23,341 bases of DNA from Rhypophila decipiens (lineage: Eukaryota; Ascomycota; Sordariomycetes; Sordariales; Naviculisporaceae). This document shows positions 1 through 10,823 of this stretch, piece after piece (within the stretch, counting starts at the first letter, position 1; each line of letters starts with the position of its first letter). The stretch is taken from assembly GCA_033297075.1 (NCBI GenBank), contig MU858351.1, forward strand, positions 1 through 23,341, given 5' to 3'. The notes beneath the pieces are model-generated. The model was not told the origin of the DNA. It saw nothing but the letters and a program-made list of their open reading frames with translations, and searched no databases. A program made the position numbers and the translations under genes.

Positions 1-944
1 ATGCGGCGCCAGCTCGCACCTTTTCTGGTGAAGCTGCGCTGACGGCAGGAAGGATCGACGTCGACCACGCTTCCCGTTTCTGCTTTCAGGTGATGTAGAT
101 TGTTTGGCGACCAAGGCAGCTTCCAAAAGCATTCGACCCGTCGGAAAAGGTGCTTGTCCCCCTCGGATCCGGAATCACTCAGGTTGAAGAAGTATTCTCC
201 AAAGGCCTCTTGGAGAAGGGGGTTGATGTAGGGGCGCTCGCCGGGCTCTGGAGGGTCAAGGCTCCGATCGGCTTGGAAGAAGGAGGCTTTCCGGAGTGAA
301 GGCGACTGATTCAGGGTGACGAACCAGAAGCGGGAAACTCGTGGAGCAGAGGTGATACGGGACTTTAGATCGAGATGAAGCAGGATGAGCTCTAGAAGTT
401 CGGGGCACTTGAGCACCGCCGCTGTCGCAGTTGTTTGGGCTTGGGCATCAGACTGTGAGCGCGAGGGTGACTCGTTTGATGACGGTGTCGAGGAGATTCG
501 ACAATCTGAAAAATCGCATGTCTGTGCATGATTCAGGAGGCGCGGAGGGTAGGCACCAAGTTTGAGATTGAGAACCCTAACTGATCGCAAATGTCGGCCA
601 CCAAGAACCACAGTCGGCCCATCTTCCACGATTGCTCTCTCTGTCAAGAGCTGAAAGTTCTCAGCCGTAAGCCCAATCATCTCAGAGACTTGCGTCTCGT
701 CTGTTCCCTTGTTAATCGGGGTGGCTCTCTGGACGGCGATTATCTGCAGCGACCGGGGCCACTTGTCGAGGCAAAGGATCCCAAGCAGCTGGTCGGGGTG
801 GGAGATGGCGCTGTCTGGATCGAGCATGACTAGACACTTCTCTTTGGGTTTTAAGTTGCCGTGCTCCTCCTCCAAGTAGGCCGTCATGCCAGCCGTTAGG
901 TCGGACAGACTGTGTGGCGTATACACTCCACGGTGTCGATCCAT
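1..944 (-). CDS. F-box domain protein, 5' part (runs off the left edge)
   Basis: An uninterrupted minus-strand frame runs from the ATG at 942-944 to the window edge: 314 codons, no stop, no visible intron. Residues ~180-222 (near 407-280) form an F-box: CPELLELILLHLDLKSR, then PRVSRFW and SPSLRKASFF, the usual order in fungal F-box proteins. Such proteins bind Skp1 and recruit substrates to SCF ubiquitin ligases; the substrate is unknown. The F-box is not at the N-terminus as is common. About 180 residues precede it, including a Ser-rich stretch just upstream of it, and I do not recognise a domain there. The start is uncertain: the frame stays open upstream to about 1113 with plausible-looking residues (LRFRIRPNRESSSSD) but no ATG, so an upstream exon is possible. 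The gene is probably not part of the polyketide cluster and may mark its left border. Confidence 0.75.
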   Translation of the reverse strand, partial: MDRHRGVYTPHSLSDLTAGMTAYLEEEHGNLKPKEKCLVMLDPDSAISHPDQLLGILCLDKWPRSLQIIAVQRATPINKGTDETQVSEMIGLTAENFQLLTERAIVEDGPTVVLGGRHLRSVRVLNLKLGAYPPRLLNHAQTCDFSDCRISSTPSSNESPSRSQSDAQAQTTATAAVLKCPELLELILLHLDLKSRITSAPRVSRFWFVTLNQSPSLRKASFFQADRSLDPPEPGERPYINPLLQEAFGEYFFNLSDSGSEGDKHLFRRVECFWKLPWSPNNLHHLKAETGSVVDVDPSCRQRSFTRKGASWRR

Positions 945-1989
945 GGTGAACTGGATGTCTGAGGAGGAAGATTCTCGGTTGGGTCGAATTCTGAATCGCA
1001 GACCGATTGGGTGGTGCAGGTGCAGCAAGCAAACGCCGTAATTGAGAAGGAAGGGCGCGTGGAGATGATAATAATGCGTACGACCTCGACTTGAGCCAGA
1101 GTTCTTTGCCTTTCACTGAGCCGGCTTGGGGAGTTCGTTGGGCGAGCCCCTCAATCAAAACCAGCCTCAGTGTCAGCCTGCCAAGGGGGTTGCAGGGAGA
1201 CGACCTTGTGTGCAGAAAGCCCGGAGTAGCTGTTAGCCCGGTACAGGCTCGCATGGCAGCTGGGAGGGCTCAGAGCCAATCGGATGTATCCCTCGGTCCC
1301 GCAAAGAGCAATGCGAAGGAGTGGGTCCGGTACCTCACTATCAAGTACTGAAGCATCTGGTCGTCCAGTTCAATCTCCAGAAGTGGAGTTGCCTGGTGGA
1401 TGAGGGGCTTTCTAGCCACAGAAGCGCCACGATCCCAGTTGACCCCCTTTAATATCCTGAAATAGAATCGGCCCCTTTACATATAAGGTTCTCTCCCCTC
1501 ACTGCCAGGAGATCCAGCTGCCGCCTGTCCCGGCGTCGGGAATATGCGATGGCCGATCGACCGAAGAATCCCGGGTTGACCACCTCATAACAGGCAATTT
1601 TCCCGTCTCTGGGTCTCAGGGTTTTCTAAACCTTCCCTCTGTGGAGTTTGCGACCCACCTGATCAGTCCGCCTTACAAGAAGTTTCCATCCGCTTAATCA
1701 TAGTGAGGCCCAGGCCACCATCTCCCAAACCCATTGGTAGTTCATGGCCAGGTACTACGGACTCTATGGGGAGTGCAGCTGGAAGAGGCGGAAGAATAAC
1801 AGACCAAAAAAGCGGTTCTTGTAAGGCAGTGCCGACGTCTCAGCTGGAATGGCCTTTGATAATAGCCGGTGAGCCAACGGGGGCACCAATCAGTCTCACG
1901 GGGCCACGGGTGAAGCAATAAAATATATTTTTAGAAAAAGAAACTACTTTCATACACCGTGGAAATAACCTTTAAATCATGCAGCCTTT
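945..1989. other. Intergenic region between F-box gene and PKS 3' end
   Basis: About 1 kb with no convincing gene. It should hold the 5' leader and promoter of the leftward F-box gene and the 3' untranslated region of the PKS, which also reads leftward. The minus-strand frame of the F-box gene remains open to about 1113 and may include an unrecognised upstream exon. Short frames on both strands have no recognisable motifs. An AT-rich tract at about 1917-1940 lies about 50-70 bases past the PKS stop, where its 3' end processing would be expected, but no canonical poly(A) signal is seen on the minus strand. Confidence 0.6.
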
Positions 1990-4900
1990 TTACATCTCAT
2001 TCTTGCCATGATTCCAGCACCCACTCTTCCCAAGCGCCAACGCACCGAGAGCCGCAACAGACGATGCCTCGAGAATATCAAAAATCGCAACATCCGCACG
2101 AACCTCTTTGCTCAGCCAGTTCCGGATCTCCACAGCGACGAGAGAATCCACCCCGAAACTGTGTATCGGCTTTCCGGTGACATCTATCTCGTCACGAGAG
2201 ATAGATAGCGCCTCCGCCAGTTTCGCTGCCAGTGCTTTACTTACAAGCTCGGACGCGTCGTCTTCTGTCGGCTTGGGGTCCTTGGAAAAGAACCGGGCAA
2301 AGTCCACTGCCCGGCCGCCACCATAACTACCACCACCTGCAGCCCCCGAACCATTGTTATCCGCACCTGCCGATGCCATTGCTGCCTTGATCGCACCGAG
2401 CATCGGCTTCCGCATAAGATAGCCAAGCTTGCTAGCCTGAATATCATGCCCAAACCGCATGATGGTTGGGTTGCAGTCCTCTGCGTCCAACGGTCTGACA
2501 GGATCGCAGTAATAGTCTAGCAAGGCGAGCAACTCGACCTCGGTGACTCCGCTACTACTGGCACCATCAAAACGGCTTCGTAAAGAATCATTGTGGGCCA
2601 TGACCCCGACGTCAAAGAAGGGGCCCAGCGCCAGAGCAGTGCCTCGCTGGCCAGCCTTTTTGACGCGGTAGTGCGCAACTGCGTTCTGGAAGGCATTGCC
2701 GGCCGCGTAGTTGGATTGACCTTTGGTCCCGCACGTCGAAGCAACTGATGACAGCATGATGAAGAAGTCTATCCCCGAAGGCAGCGCCTCGTGCAGATTC
2801 CATGTCCCTGCCACTTTGCTTGCGAGAGCTTCTTGCCAGGAATCAAAGGACATGAACTCGAAAGGGGCGTCTCGCAGTACCATGGAGGCTTGGATGCAAC
2901 CTTTGATCGGAGGTAGTGACGAGAGAGCCGCAGCAAGAGCACCCTTGTGGCTGATGTCGCAAACTGGGGCGATAACTTCGACTCCCTGACTATGCAGTTC
3001 GCTGACCAATTCCTCGGCCTCCGGTGAGCTGCTACCGCCAGAGCGTGAGACTAAGATCAGAGTCTTTGCTCCACGTCCGGCCAGCCATCGTGAGATGGAG
3101 CGACCAAGACCGCCTAGTCCACCGGCGACGATATATGCTGCTTGGGGATCTAAGGAAAAGCTCGGCTTCGTCTCAATCAATGCCTAAAAGATACCGGGGT
3201 AAGTACATACACAGCACACAAAGGGGGTTGTCCTAGGATATCTTAAGCAGAAGGACTTACCTCAACTTGCTCATCCGGCCGAAATTCAACCACAACCTTG
3301 CCCATAGTCTTACCAGACTGCAACGCCCGAAACGCCTTTTCAACCTCACCCGCGCCAAAGACATGCAGCGGGCGGACAGGGGTCATTTTACCTTGCTCGA
3401 TAAGCTCGACCACCTGTTTCAGTGCCGCACCGGCCTGCTCTGCCCGGTCCAAGAGCATCTCGGACAGATCGTAGGCACTGAACGAGACATTCCTAGCAAA
3501 CTGCGTCATGGGAAGGGAATTGTTGGCAATGATATCCTTCTTGCCAATCTCGACAAATCGTCCAAACGGTGCAATACACTCCCACGAGGCGACAAGCCCT
3601 TCGCCAGAGAGGGAGTTGAACACAACGTCGACTCCACGGTCTTCAGTTAGACGCATGACTCCGCGCGCAAAAGAGGCACTCTCACGGCTGGAGAGGATAT
3701 GGTCAGGGGCGATGCCATACCTGTCGACGAGCAGTTGCTTTTTCTCCTCAGTACCGACAGTCGCGATGATGGTTGCGCCGAGGTACTGGGCCACCTGCAC
3801 GGCGGCCTGTCCGGTACCTCCCGCAGCCGAGTGAATAAGAACCGTTTCCCCGGCGGCGAGATGTGCTCTGTCGCTAAGGCACTGCCAGGCCGTGACGAAA
3901 TTGGTGGGGAGCGATGCAGCGTCGCTAAGTGAGATCAGACTGTCCTCGGGTATCTTCACCACATGAGAGCGCGGACAGCGGACTAGGGAACGGAAGGAGT
4001 TCATACGGCAAGCCGCTACTTTGTCTCCCACAGCTACTCCGCCTCGGGCTGCTGCTTTCTGGCCAAGACGTGTCACTATGCCACTGATGTCGCTACCAAT
4101 GCCCGAGTGGTTCACACGCCCCAGGACCATGAGCAGATCGCGGAAGTTGAGTCCCACGCTGTGGACGCGGATTTCGACTTCATCGTCTCCTAATGGTGTG
4201 ACGGGAGTGTTTTCCGTGTCTTCGGCCCAGTGCAGGGTGTTGAGCAGACCAGGTGAGCCGACACCTAGGCGCAAAGGAACTTGGTGCTCCTTCTTGACTT
4301 GGGTGGTGCTTGTTGTATGCCACGGCCGTGCAACATTTTGACGAGGACTGAGGCGCGTAGTGATCTCTTTGTTAAGTATCGGTCGACTTATGAGACGTGG
4401 GATGTGTAGTATGCCATTTTGTTCCATGTACTCGGTATCGACAGCGTCAGAGGAAACAGAGAGCCGTCGACACAACTGCAAGATGTGCCCCAGTTGTTCT
4501 GATGACAGAGTGCTGGGGCTACCGTTGTTGTCGGTGTTGCCCTCCAGCCTAAGCACTGACAATGCTGCGGTGTCAACTTCGGAGTTGAGAACTCGTGAGA
4601 CCCCGTCGACAAGACGTAAATTGGGGGAACTGCCGGCTCCCTTTTGGACCCATAGGGTTTTGGAGCCTGGCACTGAGAGGAGCCTTTGGAGGCGCGCAAA
4701 CGTTTCGCAATTGATATCATACCAGATCGGCTGGTCAAGCTCCAGAAGCAAAATCCGGATTCCTTGATTTGAAACCATCCAGCGGCGGGCTTCCTCATTG
4801 ACTACTGCCTCATCCAAGGACTGAACTTGGACGACCGCTGTGAACTGTTGTGCACCCAAAAGATATTGTTGCAGCTTAGCCGCAGCTCCCTGTTGGGCTT

Positions 4901-7900
4901 GGCCGTGAATTATACTGATGTTGACTTCGGCAGGGGGCGATAGTGGCGGCAGGCCAACACCAATGGGTGGCGTGGATAACTTCACAGCTCTGGCCATGAC
5001 GATTTTCACACCATCATTGCCGAGCTCCACTGCGTCGGCAGGGTTTTGGAAGGTGAGTTCATGTGCCTCAGAAAAACCGGCTGCGGTGAGGTGCTTGCAT
5101 GTCCCGTCATCAACTTGCACCATGCTAGACACTGGCTTGCCGTTCTGAAATTCATTCGACAATGCACCGTTGGCAAGGTCGCCCGGAACTTGTGGTAGAC
5201 TCATGTCAATGGGGTTCCAGAAGACCAGGTGGCCCTTGTCTTTCAGAAGCGACCGGTATCTCTTCAGCTTCTCAACCGATTCTTGATTGATACAGGGATC
5301 TTTTATGGCAATAACCAGGTCATAGCTGGCCGCCTCGAACTCCTCATTATCAGGCAGAGCTTCTTCAACAGCCGGTTGTGAGAAGCGCATTCTCGCCCCA
5401 AGATGCTGATACCGCTCCTTCACTGCATCACGAGAGACGGTAGCCGGATCAGCGTAGTGGAAAAGGCCGAACCGTGGCGTACTCCCCTGCGGAACAAGCA
5501 AGCTCATCAATCTGTCAGTCACAGAAGCAGCAACACCATCCCCACTGCCAGTGGCGTTCTCTACCATGATGCGTGACTCTGGACTCTTGTGAACAATGGA
5601 GTCCAAGATTTGGCCAAAGTCGGCAAGGACACCGCCGTTGACTGCCAATGAGCGCCAATGGTCGTCTGTGACTAGGTCGAGGTCTGGCTTCCATTCTATG
5701 GTGTGGCAGAGAGGATTCGCATTGTGACAGTCATTTGAAGTCGCACCAGAAGCCCCCAGATCTGTTTGTGGGTCGTTGTTGGACGAAGAGCCCGAGATGT
5801 CAGTCGCCACGAATCCTTCAATCTTGGCCAAAGCATGAGTGCCTGTGGAATCTACAACACCGATGGTAGTCTCCGTCTGGCGCAGCCCTAAGCGTTTTGC
5901 CCGCCCATAAGCCTTGACGTATTGCGCTTGTGGGTATCTTAGACCACCTCTCGCTGATAGCCAAATCTTGTCAAAGTGCGTGGGGATCCCTGTCACCAGT
6001 TTGTTGGTTCCCGCGTTGGTCATGGATACGATGATGGCCTGGAAGATGCAATCCAGTGTAGCCGGATGCACGATGTATTCCTGCCGTTCCTGTTGGCTCT
6101 TCTCATCCGTACCATGTTGTGTAGCTCCAGTCCCGTTGACGGTCTGTAAGGTGTCTTGGAACGTCTTGACCTCAATGGCGGCACCACCCTCCCCGTCTGA
6201 CGCCACACTGGTCATGTCACGGAAGGCCGGACCGTAGTCAAACCCCCATCTGGCAAGCCGATTATAAAACTCGTCAATAGGTAGAGTGGTGGAACATGCT
6301 GCCATCATGCTGTGATACTCGTGGCAGAGTTTAGCCCGCCAAAGACGTTCTTCCACCCCCTTGTCAATCCCCCCACCCGTTGTGTTGCTATGGTCAACTT
6401 GGTAAACCAGCTGGACAGATCCATGGCAGTTCTCAAACCATGTGCGGCCGGCCTCGTCATATGTGCAAAGACGAAAGTCGAACCACCCCGCATTTTTACC
6501 ATCCTGGTCACGACGAGGGCGCAAGAACATGTTGACCTCGACGCCTGCTGACGGGGATGCGTTGGCGGGGATGTTGAGAGCGGAGTGCAATGTCACGTTT
6601 TTGATGACAAACGCCTCGATGGTCTTTGCCGGGTCTGCCAGCTGGCGCGCTGCTTCAATGGCCATCGCTAGCATACCAGCCGCCGGGTACAGAATTGTGC
6701 CGTTGATACGATGGTCCTCGACCCAGGGCATGTCGCTGGTGCGGATGATCTTGCGCCATTTAGCCTCCAGTGGGTTGAAGTCAGCCTCGGGAGCACCCAA
6801 AAGGGGGTATTCAGGATGCTGGCGGAGACGATAGCCCCTGCTTGCCCGGCTCTCGAACCAGTACGACTTGGAATGGTTAAAGGGGTAAGGGGGCAAGTTT
6901 GTGAGGGCTTCTGTTTGATCCTCACTATTTACACGGCCGAGGTCCAGCGAATGACCTAGACAATGCAGGCGGCCCATGGCGGCTAGGAGTGTGTCCGTAG
7001 CCGAGACGCCTCCGCTGCGTGAGAGAAGCGATACATAAGGAATGCTGCTCTCTTTGTCGATCCCACGCAGGATATCGCGGATTGGTGCTTGAAGAGCCGA
7101 GTGCGGACCGACCTCAAGCAAAGTGTTAACTGAAGCGTTTTTATGTCGATGGCTCCCGTCAAGCTTCTTGAACCCATTTCGCTCTTTTGTCTGAGGCTGT
7201 GAGGGTTCCCGGGTCATTGCCTCTAGCGCATCGGCAAAGAGGACAGGGGAAACAAGGTTGCGAACCCAGTACTCAGGTCTCGCGAGCTCCTCGGAGGAAA
7301 TCCAGGTCCCCGTCACCGACGACACCATGGCCGGCCGCTTTTGGGACGGTCGGGTACGAGATGCAGGCTTTGCGCTCCCATTAGCCTGCCAATCCACTGT
7401 ATTCCAGACAGGAGCAAAGGAGGTGATTCTGTCCAGGTAGTTATTGGCCACCTCCTCCATCTGGAACGAATGGTATGCCACACCGACCCGGAGCTTCCGA
7501 CAAAATACCTTGTCAGCGTCCAGCATGCATTTGAGACGGTCTACTTGAGCTTCCTCTCCCGAGACTGTGACGCTGGAAGGGCTGTTCACGCAGGCGACCG
7601 TCAACAGGCATTCGCCCAGCTCCGCAGACACAAGATCGATGTATGGCTGGATTTTGTCGGCTGCTAGTCCGACCGCAATCATGGATCCTTTTGTTTTGCT
7701 GGTCTTGGCCAACTGGGAGCTCACGACGCCGCGGTAGTAGGCAATCTTCCAGGCAGCCTCCCGGGAGATATCACCCGCACAGAACCTGCGAACGTGAGTT
7801 CCGTTAGTATTAGAAGCAACAACTCACAAGCCGTGATTCAACTTTAGTTCGGTCAGAGTCTTGGACTTTCGGGGCGGACTTACGCTGCAGCAATCTCACC

Positions 7901-10331
7901 AGATGAGTGGCCCACGACAGCAGAAACTTGCAGGTTGAAGCTCTGCAGCAGCTCTACCAAGGCAACCTGCAGTATGGTACAGAGCGAGCTATACAGTGGC
8001 AGATTGACATTCGTCTTTTTCTCTGGTCTTTTAAGCTCCGCTGTGACAAGGGTCGATAATGTTAACCTTTACTTCAGCACATCGGGGAGGTTTGAGTTGT
8101 CGACTAGAGTGGCAGCAAAGAAGAAGAAAATAATTCTTGTGGTGGGACTTACTGATTGGGTTCCACGCACACCCCAGGCTAGCCAAGTAATCATGTGCAT
8201 CGAGTAGACTCTCCTTGAAGACGGCATAGATGTCAACAAGCTCCCGTCCCATGGCGTACCACTGGCTCCCTTGCTAGATTACCGATAACTTGTCAGCGAC
8301 TTTCACCTCTAGTTGGGACTGTGGCCATACGTACTCCGGTGAAAACAAGACCCAGCTGAGGCGAGGCAGCTGCCTTTGTCGGGGCGCTCATCAGATCGGC
8401 CACACTGTCGAGTTGGTCTGCCGATGTCACGACAGCCATGGAGCGCCATGAAAAGTGATTCCGACGTGCCAGGGTATGCGCGAGATTGCCCAGAGAGTCT
8501 CGCCGCAGTTTTACATGCGTATCAGTATACTTTCGCCAGGCATCTCGAGTTCGTGTGATGCCGGCTTCGTCGGTCGTTGACCACACTAACAGCCTTGGCG
8601 CAGCCGTCATCTCGGTGGGTTCGGCGTCATCATTCAACATGCCATTGGACCGGTCAGCGTGGAGGCCGGGGAGAGCTTTGGTTCTGTGCTTTCCCTGATA
8701 GCCGTGTAAACGCATAAAGCTGAAAGCGTCGTCAAGCACAACATGACTATTGGACCCGCCAAAGCCGAAAGACTGGACCGAGGCACGCCGCAGACCGGTA
8801 CAAGGCCATGAAAGTGCTTCGGCGGCGACCTGTGATTTGGGTTAGCAGCGTTTTATTTGCAAATTGTTTACCGTTGTACCAAGCTCACATACCTTGATGT
8901 TCAGAAATTCGGCATCAATCTTGGGATTCAGCTGTTCAAACCCCGCATTAGGGGCAATGACGCCATTCTCAAGGGCGAGAATAGTCTTGATGACACCAGC
9001 AACGCCCGATCCACCCTCAAGATGACCAATATTGGACTTGACGGATCCTCTAGAGCGAAAACGTTAGGTACACCACGTTGACTAGAACGATGGAAGGGAA
9101 GAAGAGGATACCTACAGGTAGAGTGGTTCTTGAGAGGATCTAAACCTCCGAAAGGCCTTCCCGATGGCAGCGGCTTCAATGGGATCGCCCAGTGGTGTTC
9201 CTATTGTTGTTTCACACAAGGTCAGTACAAGAACATTGCTGTCATGGGCCTGCTCCGAAAATCTTACCAGTTCCATGGGCTTCGAAATATCTTGTAAAGT
9301 CCATCTTCAGACCAGCCTTGGCATAAGTGTCCAAGATCAGACGATACTGTGCCTCTTTGCTTGGCTGGGTAATCCCAGGCGTTTTCCCATCTTGATTGGA
9401 ACAGGTGGAGCGGATTACAGCGCGGATAGTGCGACCGTCGCGGATGGCATCTTCCAGCGGCTGTACAATCATCACGCCCACGCCTTCCCCGCGACCATAG
9501 CCATTGGCTCGGTGGTCAAATGAGTACGACCGGCTGTCCTTGGAGAGCATGCCAAGATTGTTGAGATACAGCTGAGACTCGGGCGTGAGCATCATATTCG
9601 CCCCACAGACCAGGCCCATGCTGGCATCTCCTGCCCAAATACTCTGGCAGGCAAGATCGAGCGCAACCAGGCTGCTGGAGCAAGCCGTATCAACCGTAAC
9701 ACTGGGCCCGCGAAGATCGAACCACCAGCTCACACGATTTGCCAGCATGTTTATGGCCGAGCCGCTCGCATGGTATTGATTTGGTGCGTACGTATCCTTG
9801 TGACAGATTGTGACGTAGTCGGGCGACAGGCATCCCGAGAAGACGCACGTCTTGGTGCCCGCTACGTCCTGGAGAGACAATCCGGCGTTCTCAAACGCCC
9901 GGAATGACTCTTCCAATGAGATGCGGTGGAGCGGGTCCATTGAGCTCGCTTCGGTGGCCCCAATCCCGAAGAACCCTGCGTCAAAGACATCTGCGTATTG
10001 AAAGAGTCAGTAACCGTTCACCAGAGGCATGCGTTTTGTCATGGCACAAAGACAACATACCTGCTCTCCCTTCAATGTAGTGACCGCCGCGGCAGCTCAG
10101 CGTATCAAGACGCTTGGAGTCGGGGTTGTAGTGCGCGTCTATGTTGAAGCGGTCGGGTGGCACGTCCGATGATGCACATCTCTTAGACACAAGCATCTCC
10201 CAGAAGGACTCGTCCGATGTTGATCCGCCAGGAAGCCGGTAGGACATGCCGATCACGGCAAGCGGACGAAGAATGCCGCCGTCAACGTCATCGTCGCTGT
10301 TGGGGCGGTTGAAGTTCACTTTACTGCCCAT
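1990..10331 (-). CDS. Highly reducing type I polyketide synthase (KS-AT-DH-degenerate MT-ER-KR-ACP)
   Basis: Iterative PKS that builds a reduced polyketide from malonyl-CoA. Nine exons: 10331-10061, 9990-9268, 9200-9116, 9049-8893, 8829-8335, 8273-8153, 8040-7884, 7785-3261, 3183-1990. They total 7728 nt, 2575 aa; all introns are GT-AG. Domains: KS ~22-430 (DTACSSS, Cys194; EAHGTG, His329; SNIGHLEGG, His369); AT ~574-960 (GHSSG, Ser663); DH ~995-1330 ([10 protein letters not shown], His1028; [10 protein letters not shown], Asp1248); degenerate MT ~1370-1595; structural psi-KR ~1620-1750; ER ~1840-2170 (HSAAGGTGQ); KR ~2190-2430 (GGLGGLG, Tyr2337 in GQSNYAAGN); ACP ~2495-2560 (GVDSL, Ser2525). 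A Gly/Ser/Asn-rich linker precedes the ACP. There is no thioesterase, reductase or condensation domain, so release must be in trans, and the divergent FSH hydrolase is the obvious partner. The first ATG fits because the KS begins about 20 residues later. All catalytic residues of the condensing and reducing domains are present. The product is unknown. Confidence 0.96.
2311..2367 (-). other. Gly/Ser/Asn-rich linker between KR and ACP of the PKS
   Basis: Residues ~2451-2469 of the PKS are almost entirely Gly, Ala, Ser and Asn with one Tyr. They sit between the end of the KR region and the ACP. This is most simply a flexible tether that lets the carrier protein reach the other domains; tethers of this kind are common before terminal ACPs. 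Its length could vary between related strains. Confidence 0.7.
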
Positions 10332-10823
10332 GTTTATGAAGTTTCCCGACGTAGCTTATTAGAAATGAATCTTGCGATGTTTACAAGAAACGGACGATGA
10401 TGAAAGTTGGTAGAGTCTGAGAACGGTTCACGACTGGTTTGAGGTTTTAAGGCCGGAAGGCAATCTCCAGTAGACTACTGTCACAAACAATCATTAGCGG
10501 GTGATATCATGTTGGCTGGGGGCTTGATCTAATCTGGACGTAGGGAGTTTGGTCGTGGCAGCCTTGACTGGGTGGTGCCCGCCCATCTCATCAAGCTAAG
10601 GGACGGCCCGAAGTCTGTCTTGCTTCGCCCCCATGCCAACCAACATGGATGGAAAATACCTATTTAGAGTCATATTGCACGCATATCGGCTCTTGAACTT
10701 GGTCATTGAACATCACTCGACTACTCACGGAGTTAGCTCTCACCCTACCACACTGCCGTCCAACCCACCCTACCTGCCCCTCGAACAACTAATTACCACG
10801 CTCAAAGAGAAACAGGAAGCAAT
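10332..10823. promoter_or_regulatory. Divergent promoter region between PKS and FSH hydrolase
   Basis: These 492 bp lie between two divergent start codons, PKS leftward and hydrolase rightward, and contain no convincing gene. A pyrimidine-rich stretch (about 10735-10795) precedes the hydrolase start, as often seen in fungal leaders, and a TATTTAG sequence lies near 10660. No operator could be assigned. The arrangement suggests shared control of synthase and releasing enzyme. Confidence 0.6.

Noticed and set aside
712..1254. A 180-aa minus-strand open frame
   Set aside because: It overlaps the F-box gene in another frame, is rich in Arg, Pro and Ser in the way of out-of-frame GC-rich sequence, and has no motif. 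The frame starting at 944 carries a clear F-box.
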